The notes beneath the pieces were generated by a model. The model saw only the letters and a program-made list of their open reading frames with translations, did not search any database and was not told the origin of the DNA. Below are positions 53,845 through 62,400 of a stretch of 64,000 nt of DNA, piece after piece (position 1 is the first letter of the stretch; every line of letters begins with the position of its first letter). Origin of the DNA: Alphaproteobacteria bacterium (lineage in GTDB: Bacteria; Pseudomonadota; Alphaproteobacteria; MPNO01; UBA2964); NCBI GenBank assembly GCA_012103315.1, contig WLWZ01000001.1, positions 1 to 64,000 of the forward strand. The letters are read 5' to 3'. Position numbers and translations under genes: made by a program.

Positions 53845-54831
53845 TTAAACGATACCGGCGCGAAGCAGGTCGTGAATATGTAGGATTCCGGCCGGCTTCC
53901 CATCCGCTACGACAAAAAGGGCCGTTACCGGTCGTTCGTCTTGGTTCATCAATTTGAGCGCAGCCGCTGCGAGTTCATCCGGTTCCACCGTCTTGGGAGC
54001 GCCGGTCATGACGTCGCCTGCCAATTGATCAAGCAGCCCCTTATCCATGTGCCGCCGTAAATCACCGTCGGTAATGATACCCGCTAAATCCCCAGCATCG
54101 TCAACAATACCGACACAACCAAAACTTTTCTGGGTCATGATGAGTAGGGTATCTGCCATCGGCGTTGTGGTATCGACAATGGGGACCGCGTCGCCGCGAT
54201 GCATGACGTCTGACACTTTTACAAAACGGCGACCCAACTGTCCGCCAGGGTGGAGAGCGTTGAAGTTCTCCGGTGAAAAACCTTGCCGTTCGAGTAAAGC
54301 GACGGCGAGGGCATCGCCGATGGCCAACATAACGGTGGTTGACGTTGTTGGTGCTAAATTTAGCGGACACGCTTCTTTGACGTTGGGCAGTACTAATGAC
54401 ACGTCGCCAGCGTTGTCCAACGAGCTGCCAGCGTGGCCGGTTATCGAGATGAGCGGAATTTCATTGATCTTTGTATGGGCGACCATATCTGAAAGTTCAG
54501 GTGTTTCCCCTGAATTTGATAGCGCCAGCAATACGTCTTGTTTGGTGATCATGCCGAGATCGCCGTGGCTCGCTTCACCAGCATTCACGTATTGAGCAGG
54601 GGTCCCGGTAGAAGCCAGTGTCGCAGCGATTTTGTTTGCGATATGGCCGCTTTTACCCATTCCGCTGACAATTACCCGCCCCGTAGCAGACGCCATAATG
54701 TCGAGGGCTTTGATAAAGGAATCATCCAAAACGTCAGCAAATTGGATTAACCCGGCTGCTTCGTCTTGAAAGACGTTTCTGGCGACCTCTAAATCAGAGA
54801 GTGTAGTATTTTCTTTTAAATCCGACGCCAT
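53845..54831 (-). CDS. kdsD: Arabinose-5-phosphate isomerase (KpsF/GutQ)
   Basis: A 328-residue protein. A SIS sugar-isomerase domain (about 40-180) has VSGMGKSGHIANKIAATLASTG and EASHGDLGMITKQDVLLALS; two CBS domains (about 210-328) have DTLLIMTQKSFGCVGIVDD and IITDGDLRRHMDKG. It converts ribulose-5-phosphate to arabinose-5-phosphate, the first dedicated step to Kdo, a core LPS sugar. The neighbouring lpt genes fit. The CBS pair may bind a nucleotide to control activity. Confidence 0.95.
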   Translation of the reverse strand: MASDLKENTTLSDLEVARNVFQDEAAGLIQFADVLDDSFIKALDIMASATGRVIVSGMGKSGHIANKIAATLASTGTPAQYVNAGEASHGDLGMITKQDVLLALSNSGETPELSDMVAHTKINEIPLISITGHAGSSLDNAGDVSLVLPNVKEACPLNLAPTTSTTVMLAIGDALAVALLERQGFSPENFNALHPGGQLGRRFVKVSDVMHRGDAVPIVDTTTPMADTLLIMTQKSFGCVGIVDDAGDLAGIITDGDLRRHMDKGLLDQLAGDVMTGAPKTVEPDELAAAALKLMNQDERPVTALFVVADGKPAGILHIHDLLRAGIV

Positions 54832-54980
54832 TACCTTTGAACTTTCTAGACTCTTGGTGTGTGCTTTCGGAACACGAGATGTTCGGCTACCAGTCTACCT
54901 CTAAAATTGAATCGGCGGATAGCATCTTAGTGCCTTCTTAGGCAAATATAGCAGTGTCCGCCCAGACTCGCCGTTCAATC

Positions 54981-55592
54981 TTAATGAGCAAATATGTCTA
55001 TTTCTGGCCAGCCCGCCAGATCGAGTTTGGCGCGATCTGTCAAAAACCCAAAACAGGCTGTCGCCAGATCTGTCCGTCCTTCGCGGGCCAGCATGCCATC
55101 GAGCTTCTCACGTAGCTGATGCAGGTACAGTACATCTGCTGCCGCATAGCTTAGTTGCGCCTCGCTTAAACTGTCGGCGCCCCAATCTGAAGATTGCTGC
55201 TCCTTGGATATTGAGATGTCGAGCAATTCTCGACACAGGTCTTTCAAACCATGCCTGTCGGTATAGGTTCGTGCCAGTTTGGATGCGATTTTAGTGCAGT
55301 AAACCGGCGCACAGGCGATCCCAAGATATTGCTGAATGACAGCAATATCGAAACGACCGAAATGAAACAGTTTTGTGACAGAAGGATCACTGATCAAGGC
55401 TTTGAGATTTGGCGCATCATACTGGTCTTTTGTGAAGCGGACGAGATGCGCATTTCCATCACCGGCTGATAATTGCATCAGGCAGAGTCGATCACGGTCC
55501 GGGTGTAAACCCATCGTTTCTGTATCAATTGCGACGCAATCGCCGAGATCGAGGTCGTCGGGTAGGTCGCCTTCGTAAAGATCAATCGTCAT
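54981..55592 (-). CDS. rnd: Short ribonuclease D (3'-5' exonuclease)
   Basis: A 203-residue DEDD-family exonuclease. Motif Exo I is CVAIDTETMGL (Asp23, Glu25), Exo II lies in FHFGRFDIAVIQQYLG, and Exo III in YAAADVLYLHQL. The HRDC domains of E. coli RNase D (375 residues) are absent, as in other alphaproteobacterial short forms. It trims tRNA 3' ends. I placed the start at ATG 55592; the frame is open back to 55763, but that part is tRNA-Leu. It begins 42 bp after the tRNA on the same strand, so the two may share a transcript. Confidence 0.9.
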   Translation of the reverse strand: MTIDLYEGDLPDDLDLGDCVAIDTETMGLHPDRDRLCLMQLSAGDGNAHLVRFTKDQYDAPNLKALISDPSVTKLFHFGRFDIAVIQQYLGIACAPVYCTKIASKLARTYTDRHGLKDLCRELLDISISKEQQSSDWGADSLSEAQLSYAAADVLYLHQLREKLDGMLAREGRTDLATACFGFLTDRAKLDLAGWPEIDIFAH

Positions 55593-55634
55593 GACTACCA
55601 GATCACCCCTATAATCAGTGGCGGTTGGGATAAA

Positions 55635-55721
55635 TGGTGCCCAGGAGAAGACTCGAACTTCCACGGCCTTGCGGCCACAGGTACCTGAAACCTGCGCGTC
55701 TACCAGTTCCGCCACCTGGGC
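55635..55721 (-). tRNA. tRNA-Leu (CAG)
   Basis: An 87-base tRNA read on the minus strand. The acceptor stem GCCCAGG pairs with CCTGGGC, the anticodon loop TTCAGGT in stem CAGGT/ACCTG gives anticodon CAG, a long class II variable arm (TGGCCGCAAGGCCGT) follows, then T arm GAAGTTCGAGTCTTC, and CCA is encoded. It reads the CUG Leu codon. Confidence 0.95.
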
Positions 55722-55894
55722 ACCGACGAGGAGTGGGTATTCCATAGGGGAAGGCAATGTCAACAGGTTTAAGCCTTCCGTTACGTCTTCACGATAAGAC
55801 TTTGGTATGGCGCGTGGTGGGCTATATAGTGCCCCACACGATATCAGCCTTATGGGGCATAGTTAGGTTTGCGGTTTAGCCCGCGGAGGAGATC

Positions 55895-56863
55895 ATGAAA
55901 CATAACGTTGTAACGGTTTTTGGCGGTGCAGGCTTTGTCGGTCGCTATGTTGTGCGGGCGTTGGCGCAGCAGGGTGTACAGGTTCGCGTTGCGTGCCGTC
56001 GGCCCGAGGAGGCAATGCGTTGCAAGCCGATGGGTGACGTCGGGCAGATCGTTCCCGTCGCTGCCAATATTCGCAACACCGAGTCCGTCGCCGCCGCTGT
56101 TGCGGGGGCGGATGCCGTAATCAACCTGGTCGGTGTTCTCTACAAGCGGGGTCCGCAGAACTTTGATACGCTGCACGTTGATGGTGCCGATACCGTTGCT
56201 GCTGCGGCTAAGGCTGCTGGTGTGAAGCGGCTTATTTATGTGTCTGCAATTGGCGCAAATGTGGAATCAGAATCAGATTACGCACGTAGCAAGGCGCTGG
56301 GTGAGAAAGCCGTTGGCGAGGCATTCGAGGGTGCAACTATCCTTCGGCCTTCTATCGTATTTGGTCCTGAAGACGACTTCTTTAACCGGTTCGCGGCACT
56401 TGCCCGGCTGTCACCAGCGCTGCCGGTGATAGGCCCAAAGACAAAGTTCCAGCCCGTCTATGTTGGCGATGTGGCACAAGCTGTGTCGGCATGCTTGGCC
56501 GAGAAGGCGACTTCTGGACAGTGCTACGAGCTTGGTGGCCCGTCAGTACATACGTTTAATGAGTTAATGGAGATGATGCTGTCGGAGATTGGTCGGGACC
56601 GATTTCTGATTCCGGCGCCGTTCTGGGCGGCGTCAGCGAAGGCATTTTTTCTGGAACATCTTCGGGTTCCATTTTTTGTGCCTCAGCCCCTGCTGACTCG
56701 CGATCAGGTTCGGACTTTGAAATACGATAACGTCGTCGCTGAGGGTGCTCTTAACGCGCAGGATTTAGGAATTACGTCAACATCGCTCAACGCGGTATTA
56801 CCGACCTACCTGCATCGGTATCGGCGAGCCAAAGATAAAGGCCGCGCTGCCCAGGCCGTTTAA
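55895..56863 (+). CDS. NDUFA9-like NAD(P)-binding epimerase/reductase
   Basis: A 322-residue atypical short-chain dehydrogenase of the complex I NDUFA9 family. The Rossmann motif VFGGAGFVGRYVVRAL is at about 8-23. Later segments are GADAVINLVGVLYKRGPQ, GVKRLIYVSAIGAN and ATILRPSIVFGPEDDFFNRFA. The usual catalytic YxxxK is present in modified form as DYARSKALGE. In mitochondria NDUFA9 is an accessory complex I subunit; bacterial relatives are common beside core genes, but their own role is not fixed. The stop overlaps the convergent uppP stop. Confidence 0.85.
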   Translation: MKHNVVTVFGGAGFVGRYVVRALAQQGVQVRVACRRPEEAMRCKPMGDVGQIVPVAANIRNTESVAAAVAGADAVINLVGVLYKRGPQNFDTLHVDGADTVAAAAKAAGVKRLIYVSAIGANVESESDYARSKALGEKAVGEAFEGATILRPSIVFGPEDDFFNRFAALARLSPALPVIGPKTKFQPVYVGDVAQAVSACLAEKATSGQCYELGGPSVHTFNELMEMMLSEIGRDRFLIPAPFWAASAKAFFLEHLRVPFFVPQPLLTRDQVRTLKYDNVVAEGALNAQDLGITSTSLNAVLPTYLHRYRRAKDKGRAAQAV

Positions 56864-57654
56864 GCAGCTAACCACAAGATTACGATACCAAGGGCGATCC
56901 TGTACCATACAAAGGGCGTAAAACTCTGCCGCTGCAGCCAGCTCATCATGATGACGATGGCGAACAGGGCGGTAATGAAGGCCAATCCAGCGGCAATCAA
57001 GACATTGGCTTGAAACGCGGCGTCGCCGCTTTGTGCAACTTCCATTCCTTGCAGAAGTCCTGCCCCCGCGATTGCCGGTATAGATAGCAACATGGAAAAC
57101 CGGGCGGCGTCGCGTCTCTCAAATCCGAGCAGGCGCGCCATCGTAATTGTTGTGCCGGCCCGACTGGAGCCTGGGATAACGGCCAGTGCCTGGGAGAGGC
57201 CGATCAGCAAGGCGTTGCCGATTGTGATATGTGACATGCGTTTTATGGTGAGCCCGAAACGGTCGCCGAGATACAGTAGAATGCCGCCGATTATAAAGGC
57301 CCAGCCGATGACCAGCGGTATTCGGAGCCCTTCGCCAAAATAAGCTTTGACGGCCAACCCGGCGATGACGACCGGGATACTTGCAATGACAACCAGCCCA
57401 GCGAGTTTTGCTCCTTCGTCGATTTTCCCGGTGGTTAGCCTTCCGAGGCCGCACACCATCATCCAGACTTCGCGCCATAAATAAACGATGACGGCGCCCA
57501 GCGTACCGACATGCACGGCGACATCAATCGTTAGACCCTGATCCTGCCACCCCAGCAGGACCGGGGTTAGTGCCAGATGTCCCGATGAGCTAACTGGTAG
57601 AAATTCGGTGATGCCTTGGATGATCGCAAGGACAGTAATTTGAAAGAGAGTCAC
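56860..57654 (-). CDS. uppP: Undecaprenyl-diphosphatase
   Basis: A 264-residue polytopic membrane protein of the BacA/UppP family. Catalytic motifs are GITEFLPVSSSGHLAL near the N terminus (Glu-rich) and VIPGSSRAGTTITMARL in the middle. It dephosphorylates undecaprenyl diphosphate on the periplasmic side so that the lipid carrier for peptidoglycan and LPS can be reused, and confers bacitracin tolerance. I prefer the GTG at 57654, nine bases after an AAGGG site; a TTG three codons earlier is too close to it. It is convergent with the NDUFA9-like gene, with overlapping stops. Confidence 0.93.
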   Translation of the reverse strand: MTLFQITVLAIIQGITEFLPVSSSGHLALTPVLLGWQDQGLTIDVAVHVGTLGAVIVYLWREVWMMVCGLGRLTTGKIDEGAKLAGLVVIASIPVVIAGLAVKAYFGEGLRIPLVIGWAFIIGGILLYLGDRFGLTIKRMSHITIGNALLIGLSQALAVIPGSSRAGTTITMARLLGFERRDAARFSMLLSIPAIAGAGLLQGMEVAQSGDAAFQANVLIAAGLAFITALFAIVIMMSWLQRQSFTPFVWYRIALGIVILWLAA

Positions 57655-57663
57655 TATAGCCAA

Positions 57664-57990
57664 CCCTTAATTAATTAAGGTGCAGCATATACAGAGTTAC
57701 AGAGTCGAGGGAATACGAAGAAGTAGTCCTATATCGGACCTAAAATACGAAATTTTATGCAAACGTTTGAATTGTTGGATTCTTGTGATCGGTTGATGCC
57801 TCTCAACTAGTTAACATATGTTGACCTATATAGTATTTTTTACTCGCCAACCGCTAAAATTTACCTTATATAGGCCGTCCTCCTTCGGAGGGCCCGGGGG
57901 ATTTCGATCAGAATTCGAATACGTCCTTTCGCATTTGCGAGGGCAGATTTTTGGTGGGTAAACCGGCATTTACCCTGAAATGGCGAGAAA
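57664..57990. promoter_or_regulatory. AT-rich intergenic region before gltD
   Basis: This 327-bp gap separates divergent uppP and gltD and holds no gene. It contains TTAATTAATTAA near uppP (57668-57679), a near-palindrome GTTAACATATGTTGAC at 57810-57825 that could be an operator, several A/T-rich blocks up to about 57870, and a 7-bp hairpin GTCCTCC-TTC-GGAGGGC at 57877-57893 in what would be the gltD leader. I found no sigma54 -24/-12 element or known riboswitch. Confidence 0.45.
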
Positions 57991-59433
57991 TTGGACCATA
58001 AAATGCTCAGATTTGTTGATATAGAGCGAAAAACACCTGAAAAACGTCCTTCAGAGGAGCGTAGTACTGATTTCAGCGAAATTTATCGCCGTTTTAACGA
58101 GGAACAGGCTGAAGAACAGTCCAGTAGGTGCTCCCAATGCGGTATTCCGTTCTGTCAGGTCCATTGTCCGCTGCACAATAATATTCCCGACTGGTTGATG
58201 CTCACGGCTGAAGATCGTGTCCAGGAAGCCTATGAACTTTCTTCAGCGACCAACACGTTTCCCGAAATTTGTGGCCGAATTTGTCCGCAAGACCGGCTCT
58301 GCGAAGGGAATTGTGTTATCGAACAGGCTGGTCATGGCACGGTTACCATCGGTGCCGTCGAAAGCTATATTACCGAAACCGCCTTTGAAAATGGTTGGGT
58401 CAAGCCGCCCAAGCCGGTTCGCGAAATTGAACAGTCGGTTGGAATCATCGGGGCGGGTCCCGCTGCCCTTGCCGCTGCCGATGTCTTACGCCGTAAAGGG
58501 TATCAGGTACATGTATATGACCGTTATGATCGGGCCGGTGGATTGCTCGTATATGGCATTCCCAATTTCAAACTCGATAAATCAATCGTCACCCGCCGAA
58601 TTGAGCTTCTCGAAGAAGCCGGTATCAAGATGCATTATAATGTTGATATTGGTCAGGATATTAGCTTTCAAGAATTACGCGACCGTCATGACGCGATCCT
58701 GGTAGCTACTGGTGTCTATAAGGCTCGTGATCTTCAGGCGCCGGGCGTCGGTCTTGGCAATATTGTTCCAGCTCTCGATTTCCTGATTGCGTCCAACCGC
58801 AAAGGTCTTGGCGATACGGTGTCAAAATTTGACGACGGCTTGTTAAACGCCGCCAACAAAAAAATTGTCGTCCTTGGCGCGGGTGACACCGCAATGGACT
58901 GCGTTCGGACGGCCGTACGTCAGGGTGCAGAATCGGTGGTTTGCCTCTATCGGCGTGATATGGCCAACATGCCTGGGTCGCGGCGCGAAGTTCAATATGC
59001 GGAAGAAGAAGGGGTTCAATTCACCCTACGCGCCCAACCGGAAGCCTTCCTTGGCGATGAGGTTGTGTCTGCCGTGCGGGCCGCCCGCATTCATCTTGGC
59101 GTCGCAGATGCCTCTGGACGCCAGACGCCTGAAGTTATCGAAGGCTCCAGCTTCAATGTTGAGGGCGATCTGGTCATTAAGGCATTGGGCTTTGACCCAG
59201 AAGACCTGCCTAAGATGTTTGATGTACCGGAATTGGGCGTCACGCGTTGGGGCACTCTTAAGATTAATTTTCGTAACAAGATGACCAATCTCGATGGCGT
59301 CTTTGCGGCGGGTGATATTGTCCGCGGTGCCTCATTGGTGGTCTGGGCAATTCGCGATGGACGAGATGCTGCCGCAGCAATGGATAGTTATATCAAGGCG
59401 CGCCGCCCCATAAGTGAAGAGGCTGCGGCATGA
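57991..59433 (+). CDS. gltD: Glutamate synthase small subunit
   Basis: A 480-residue GltD. The N-terminal Fe-S region has CSQCGIPFCQVHCPLHNNIPDW and CGRICPQDRLCEGNC, which hold two [4Fe-4S] clusters. The FAD motif VGIIGAGPAALAAADVLRRK and the NADPH motif VVLGAGDTAMDCVRTAVRQG follow, and GVFAAGDIVRGASLVVWAI closes the FAD site. It feeds electrons from NADPH to GltB. I kept the TTG start at 57991: its four-residue lead (MDHK) before MLRFV parallels the lead before MLGFV in the Azospirillum enzyme as I recall it. The stop overlaps gltB by four bases. Confidence 0.95.
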   Translation: MDHKMLRFVDIERKTPEKRPSEERSTDFSEIYRRFNEEQAEEQSSRCSQCGIPFCQVHCPLHNNIPDWLMLTAEDRVQEAYELSSATNTFPEICGRICPQDRLCEGNCVIEQAGHGTVTIGAVESYITETAFENGWVKPPKPVREIEQSVGIIGAGPAALAAADVLRRKGYQVHVYDRYDRAGGLLVYGIPNFKLDKSIVTRRIELLEEAGIKMHYNVDIGQDISFQELRDRHDAILVATGVYKARDLQAPGVGLGNIVPALDFLIASNRKGLGDTVSKFDDGLLNAANKKIVVLGAGDTAMDCVRTAVRQGAESVVCLYRRDMANMPGSRREVQYAEEEGVQFTLRAQPEAFLGDEVVSAVRAARIHLGVADASGRQTPEVIEGSSFNVEGDLVIKALGFDPEDLPKMFDVPELGVTRWGTLKINFRNKMTNLDGVFAAGDIVRGASLVVWAIRDGRDAAAAMDSYIKARRPISEEAAA

Positions 59434-62400
59434 ATAAAAACGGACTTAATAAAGGCGAAGCGCAAATCGCCGCCTGGCGTCAAAATGCCGAACGTTTAGA
59501 GAGTGAGGGTCTTTATGACCCCGCCGATGAGCATGATGCATGCGGAGTTGGCATGGTCGTTTCCATCGATGGCAAGCGCCGCCGCGAGGTCGTAGAAGCC
59601 GGCATTGCCGCACTCAAAGCATTGTGGCATCGCGGTGCCGTTGATGCCGATGGCAAGACCGGTGATGGGGCGGGCATCCACATCGAAATCCCGCAAGACT
59701 TTTTCCACGAGCACACCATTCGCACGGGTCATACACCGGCCCCTGGACCGATCGCCGTTGGCATGATCTTCCTGCCGCGCACGGATCTGGCTGGTCAGGA
59801 ACGTTGCCGCAGTATCGTCGAAGCGCAAATCTTGCAGTTTGGCTATTCGATTTATGGCTGGCGCCAAGTACCGCTAAATGTCGACATCATTGGGGAAAAG
59901 GCAAACGCGACGCGACCGGAAATTGAACAGATTATGATTGCCGGGCAATCTGGTAAATCAGATGAAGATTTTGAACGCGACCTTTATGTCATTCGACGCC
60001 GAATCGAGAACCAGGTAATCGAAGAGAACATTCCTGATTTCTATATCTGTTCTCTGAGTTGCCGGTCGATCATCTATAAAGGCATGTTCCTCGCCGAACA
60101 GGTTACGGAATTTTATCCTGATCTTCTCGATGAGCGATTTGAATCTCGGTTTGCGATTTATCATCAGCGTTATTCGACCAACACATTCCCAACTTGGAAG
60201 CTGGCGCAGCCATTCCGCATGCTCGCTCATAACGGCGAGATCAACACCCTGTCCGGAAACGTCAACTGGATGAAGAGCCATGAAACACGGCTCGAATCAG
60301 ATCTTTTTGGTGAATCGATTGAGGATATCAAGCCGATCATTCAGGCCGGGAGTTCAGACTCCGCTGCACTTGATGCGGCCTATGAATTGTTGGCACGTGG
60401 TGGCCGGTCGGCGCCTTTGGTCAAGATGATGGTGATCCCCGACGCATGGTCGGCGAAGCCTAACGTGCCTGAGCATCACGCGGCATTCTTTAGCTATTGC
60501 AACTGCGTCATTGAACCCTGGGATGGCCCGGCGGCAATTTGCGCGACTGATGGCAGTTGGGTTGTCGCGGGGATGGATCGCAATGGATTACGTCCGTTGC
60601 GCTATTCGATTCGTGAAGATGGGCTGCTGGTGGTTGGGTCGGAGACCGGCATGGTCACCATGGATGAAGCGCGGATTGTTGAAAAAGGCCGGGTCGGTCC
60701 AGGTCAGACCATTGCCGTGCAGCTGGATGAGGGTCGGTTCTATCACGACGGAGAGCTGCGTGAATTGATGGCGGGTGAAGCGCCGTTTGCTGAATGGGCC
60801 GCCAATATTACCCAAATGGATAGCTTGATCCGGACTGAGACCGATGAGCAGGCCGAGTTTGATCGCGATGAATTACGGCGTCGTCAGCTCTGCTCGGGCC
60901 ATACGTTGGAAGAGTTGGAACTCCTTGTTCAGCCCATGGTCGAAGACGCCAAGGAAGCGGTTGGTTCGATGGGCGATGACACGCCAATCGCGGTCTTGTC
61001 CGAGCATTATCGTGGCCTGCATCATTTCTTCCGGCAGTCCTTTAGTCAGGTAACCAATCCGCCGATAGACAGTCTGCGTGAATATCGCGTCATGACCTTG
61101 AACACCCGTCTTGGCAATCTTGGCAACATCCTCGCGATGGATGAAAGCCAGACACGATTGCTGCAACTGAGTTCTCCGGTCCTCGCAAATGCGGAGTTTG
61201 ACGCGCTGCGGGCCCATATGGGGGATACTGCCTTTGAGATCGATTGTACGTTTGATGCCAATGGTGGCGAGAACGCCCTGCGCGAAGCGATGGATCGGAT
61301 TCGGACCGAAGCAGAAAATGCCGTCCGTGGTGGCGCGGTACATGTCATCTTGTCTGATAAGAATATCAATCCCGACAAAGCCCCTATTCCCATGATCCTG
61401 GCGACCAGCGGTGTGCATAGCCACCTGGTGCGGGAGTCCCTGCGCACCTTTACATCGATCAATGTGCGCTCCGCTGAATGCCTCGACACACATTACTTTG
61501 CTGTGTTGATCGGCGCCGGCGCGACGACTGTTAATGCCTATCTGACACAAGAAGCGATTGCGGACCGGCATCGTCGCGGTTTGTTTGGCGATCTATCGCT
61601 GGCTGAATGTGTCCAGCGTTATTGTCAGGCTGTTAATCAAGGTCTGTTGAAAATTATGTCCAAGATGGGGATTTCAGTGATCTCGCCTTATCGTGGTGCC
61701 TATAAATTTGAGGCCGTTGGGCTGAGTCGCACGCTGGTCTCGGAATTCTTCCCCGGTATGACTTCGCGGATTTCTGGCATCGGGCTCTCTGGTATCCAAC
61801 ACAATTCAATACGTCTGCATCGCCAAGCTTTTTCGGAGGATGTTACGACGCTGCCTATTGGTGGCCTTTATCGTTATCGCCGCAGCGGTGAGGCACATTC
61901 TTTCCAAGGCGAAATGATCCATATGCTGCAGCATGCTTGCGATACGGATTCCTATACTGGCTATAAAAAATATTCTGAAGCTGTTCAGCGCCAGGCACCG
62001 GTGAGTTTACGCGATTTAATGGAATTCTCGCCGAGCGGTGAAGGTGTGGAGCTTGAAGGCGTTGAGTCTATCACCGAGCTACGCAAGCGGCTGGTGGCGC
62101 CTGGAATTTCACTTGGCGCGCTCGGCCCAGAAGCCCACGAGACGCTCTCGATTGCGATGAATCGCATCGGCGCAAAGTCTGATTCCGGTGAAGGGGGCGA
62201 GGACCCCGCTCGGTTCAAACCGAAACCGAATGGCGACAACGCGTCGTCAGCGATCAAGCAGGTTGCTTCGGGGCGCTTTGGCGTGACGGCGCAATATCTG
62301 AATAACTGTCGTGAAATCGAGATCAAAATTGCGCAGGGGGCAAAACCCGGCGAAGGCGGACAGCTACCAGGGATGAAAGTCTCTGAAATGATTGCCCGTC

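Noticed and set aside
55593-55763. N-terminal extension of the RNase D frame
   Set aside because: These codons are tRNA-Leu and its flank; the encoded residues are an artefact.
60873-61571. Antisense open frame within gltB
   Set aside because: Overlaps a certain catalytic gene, with no support of its own.
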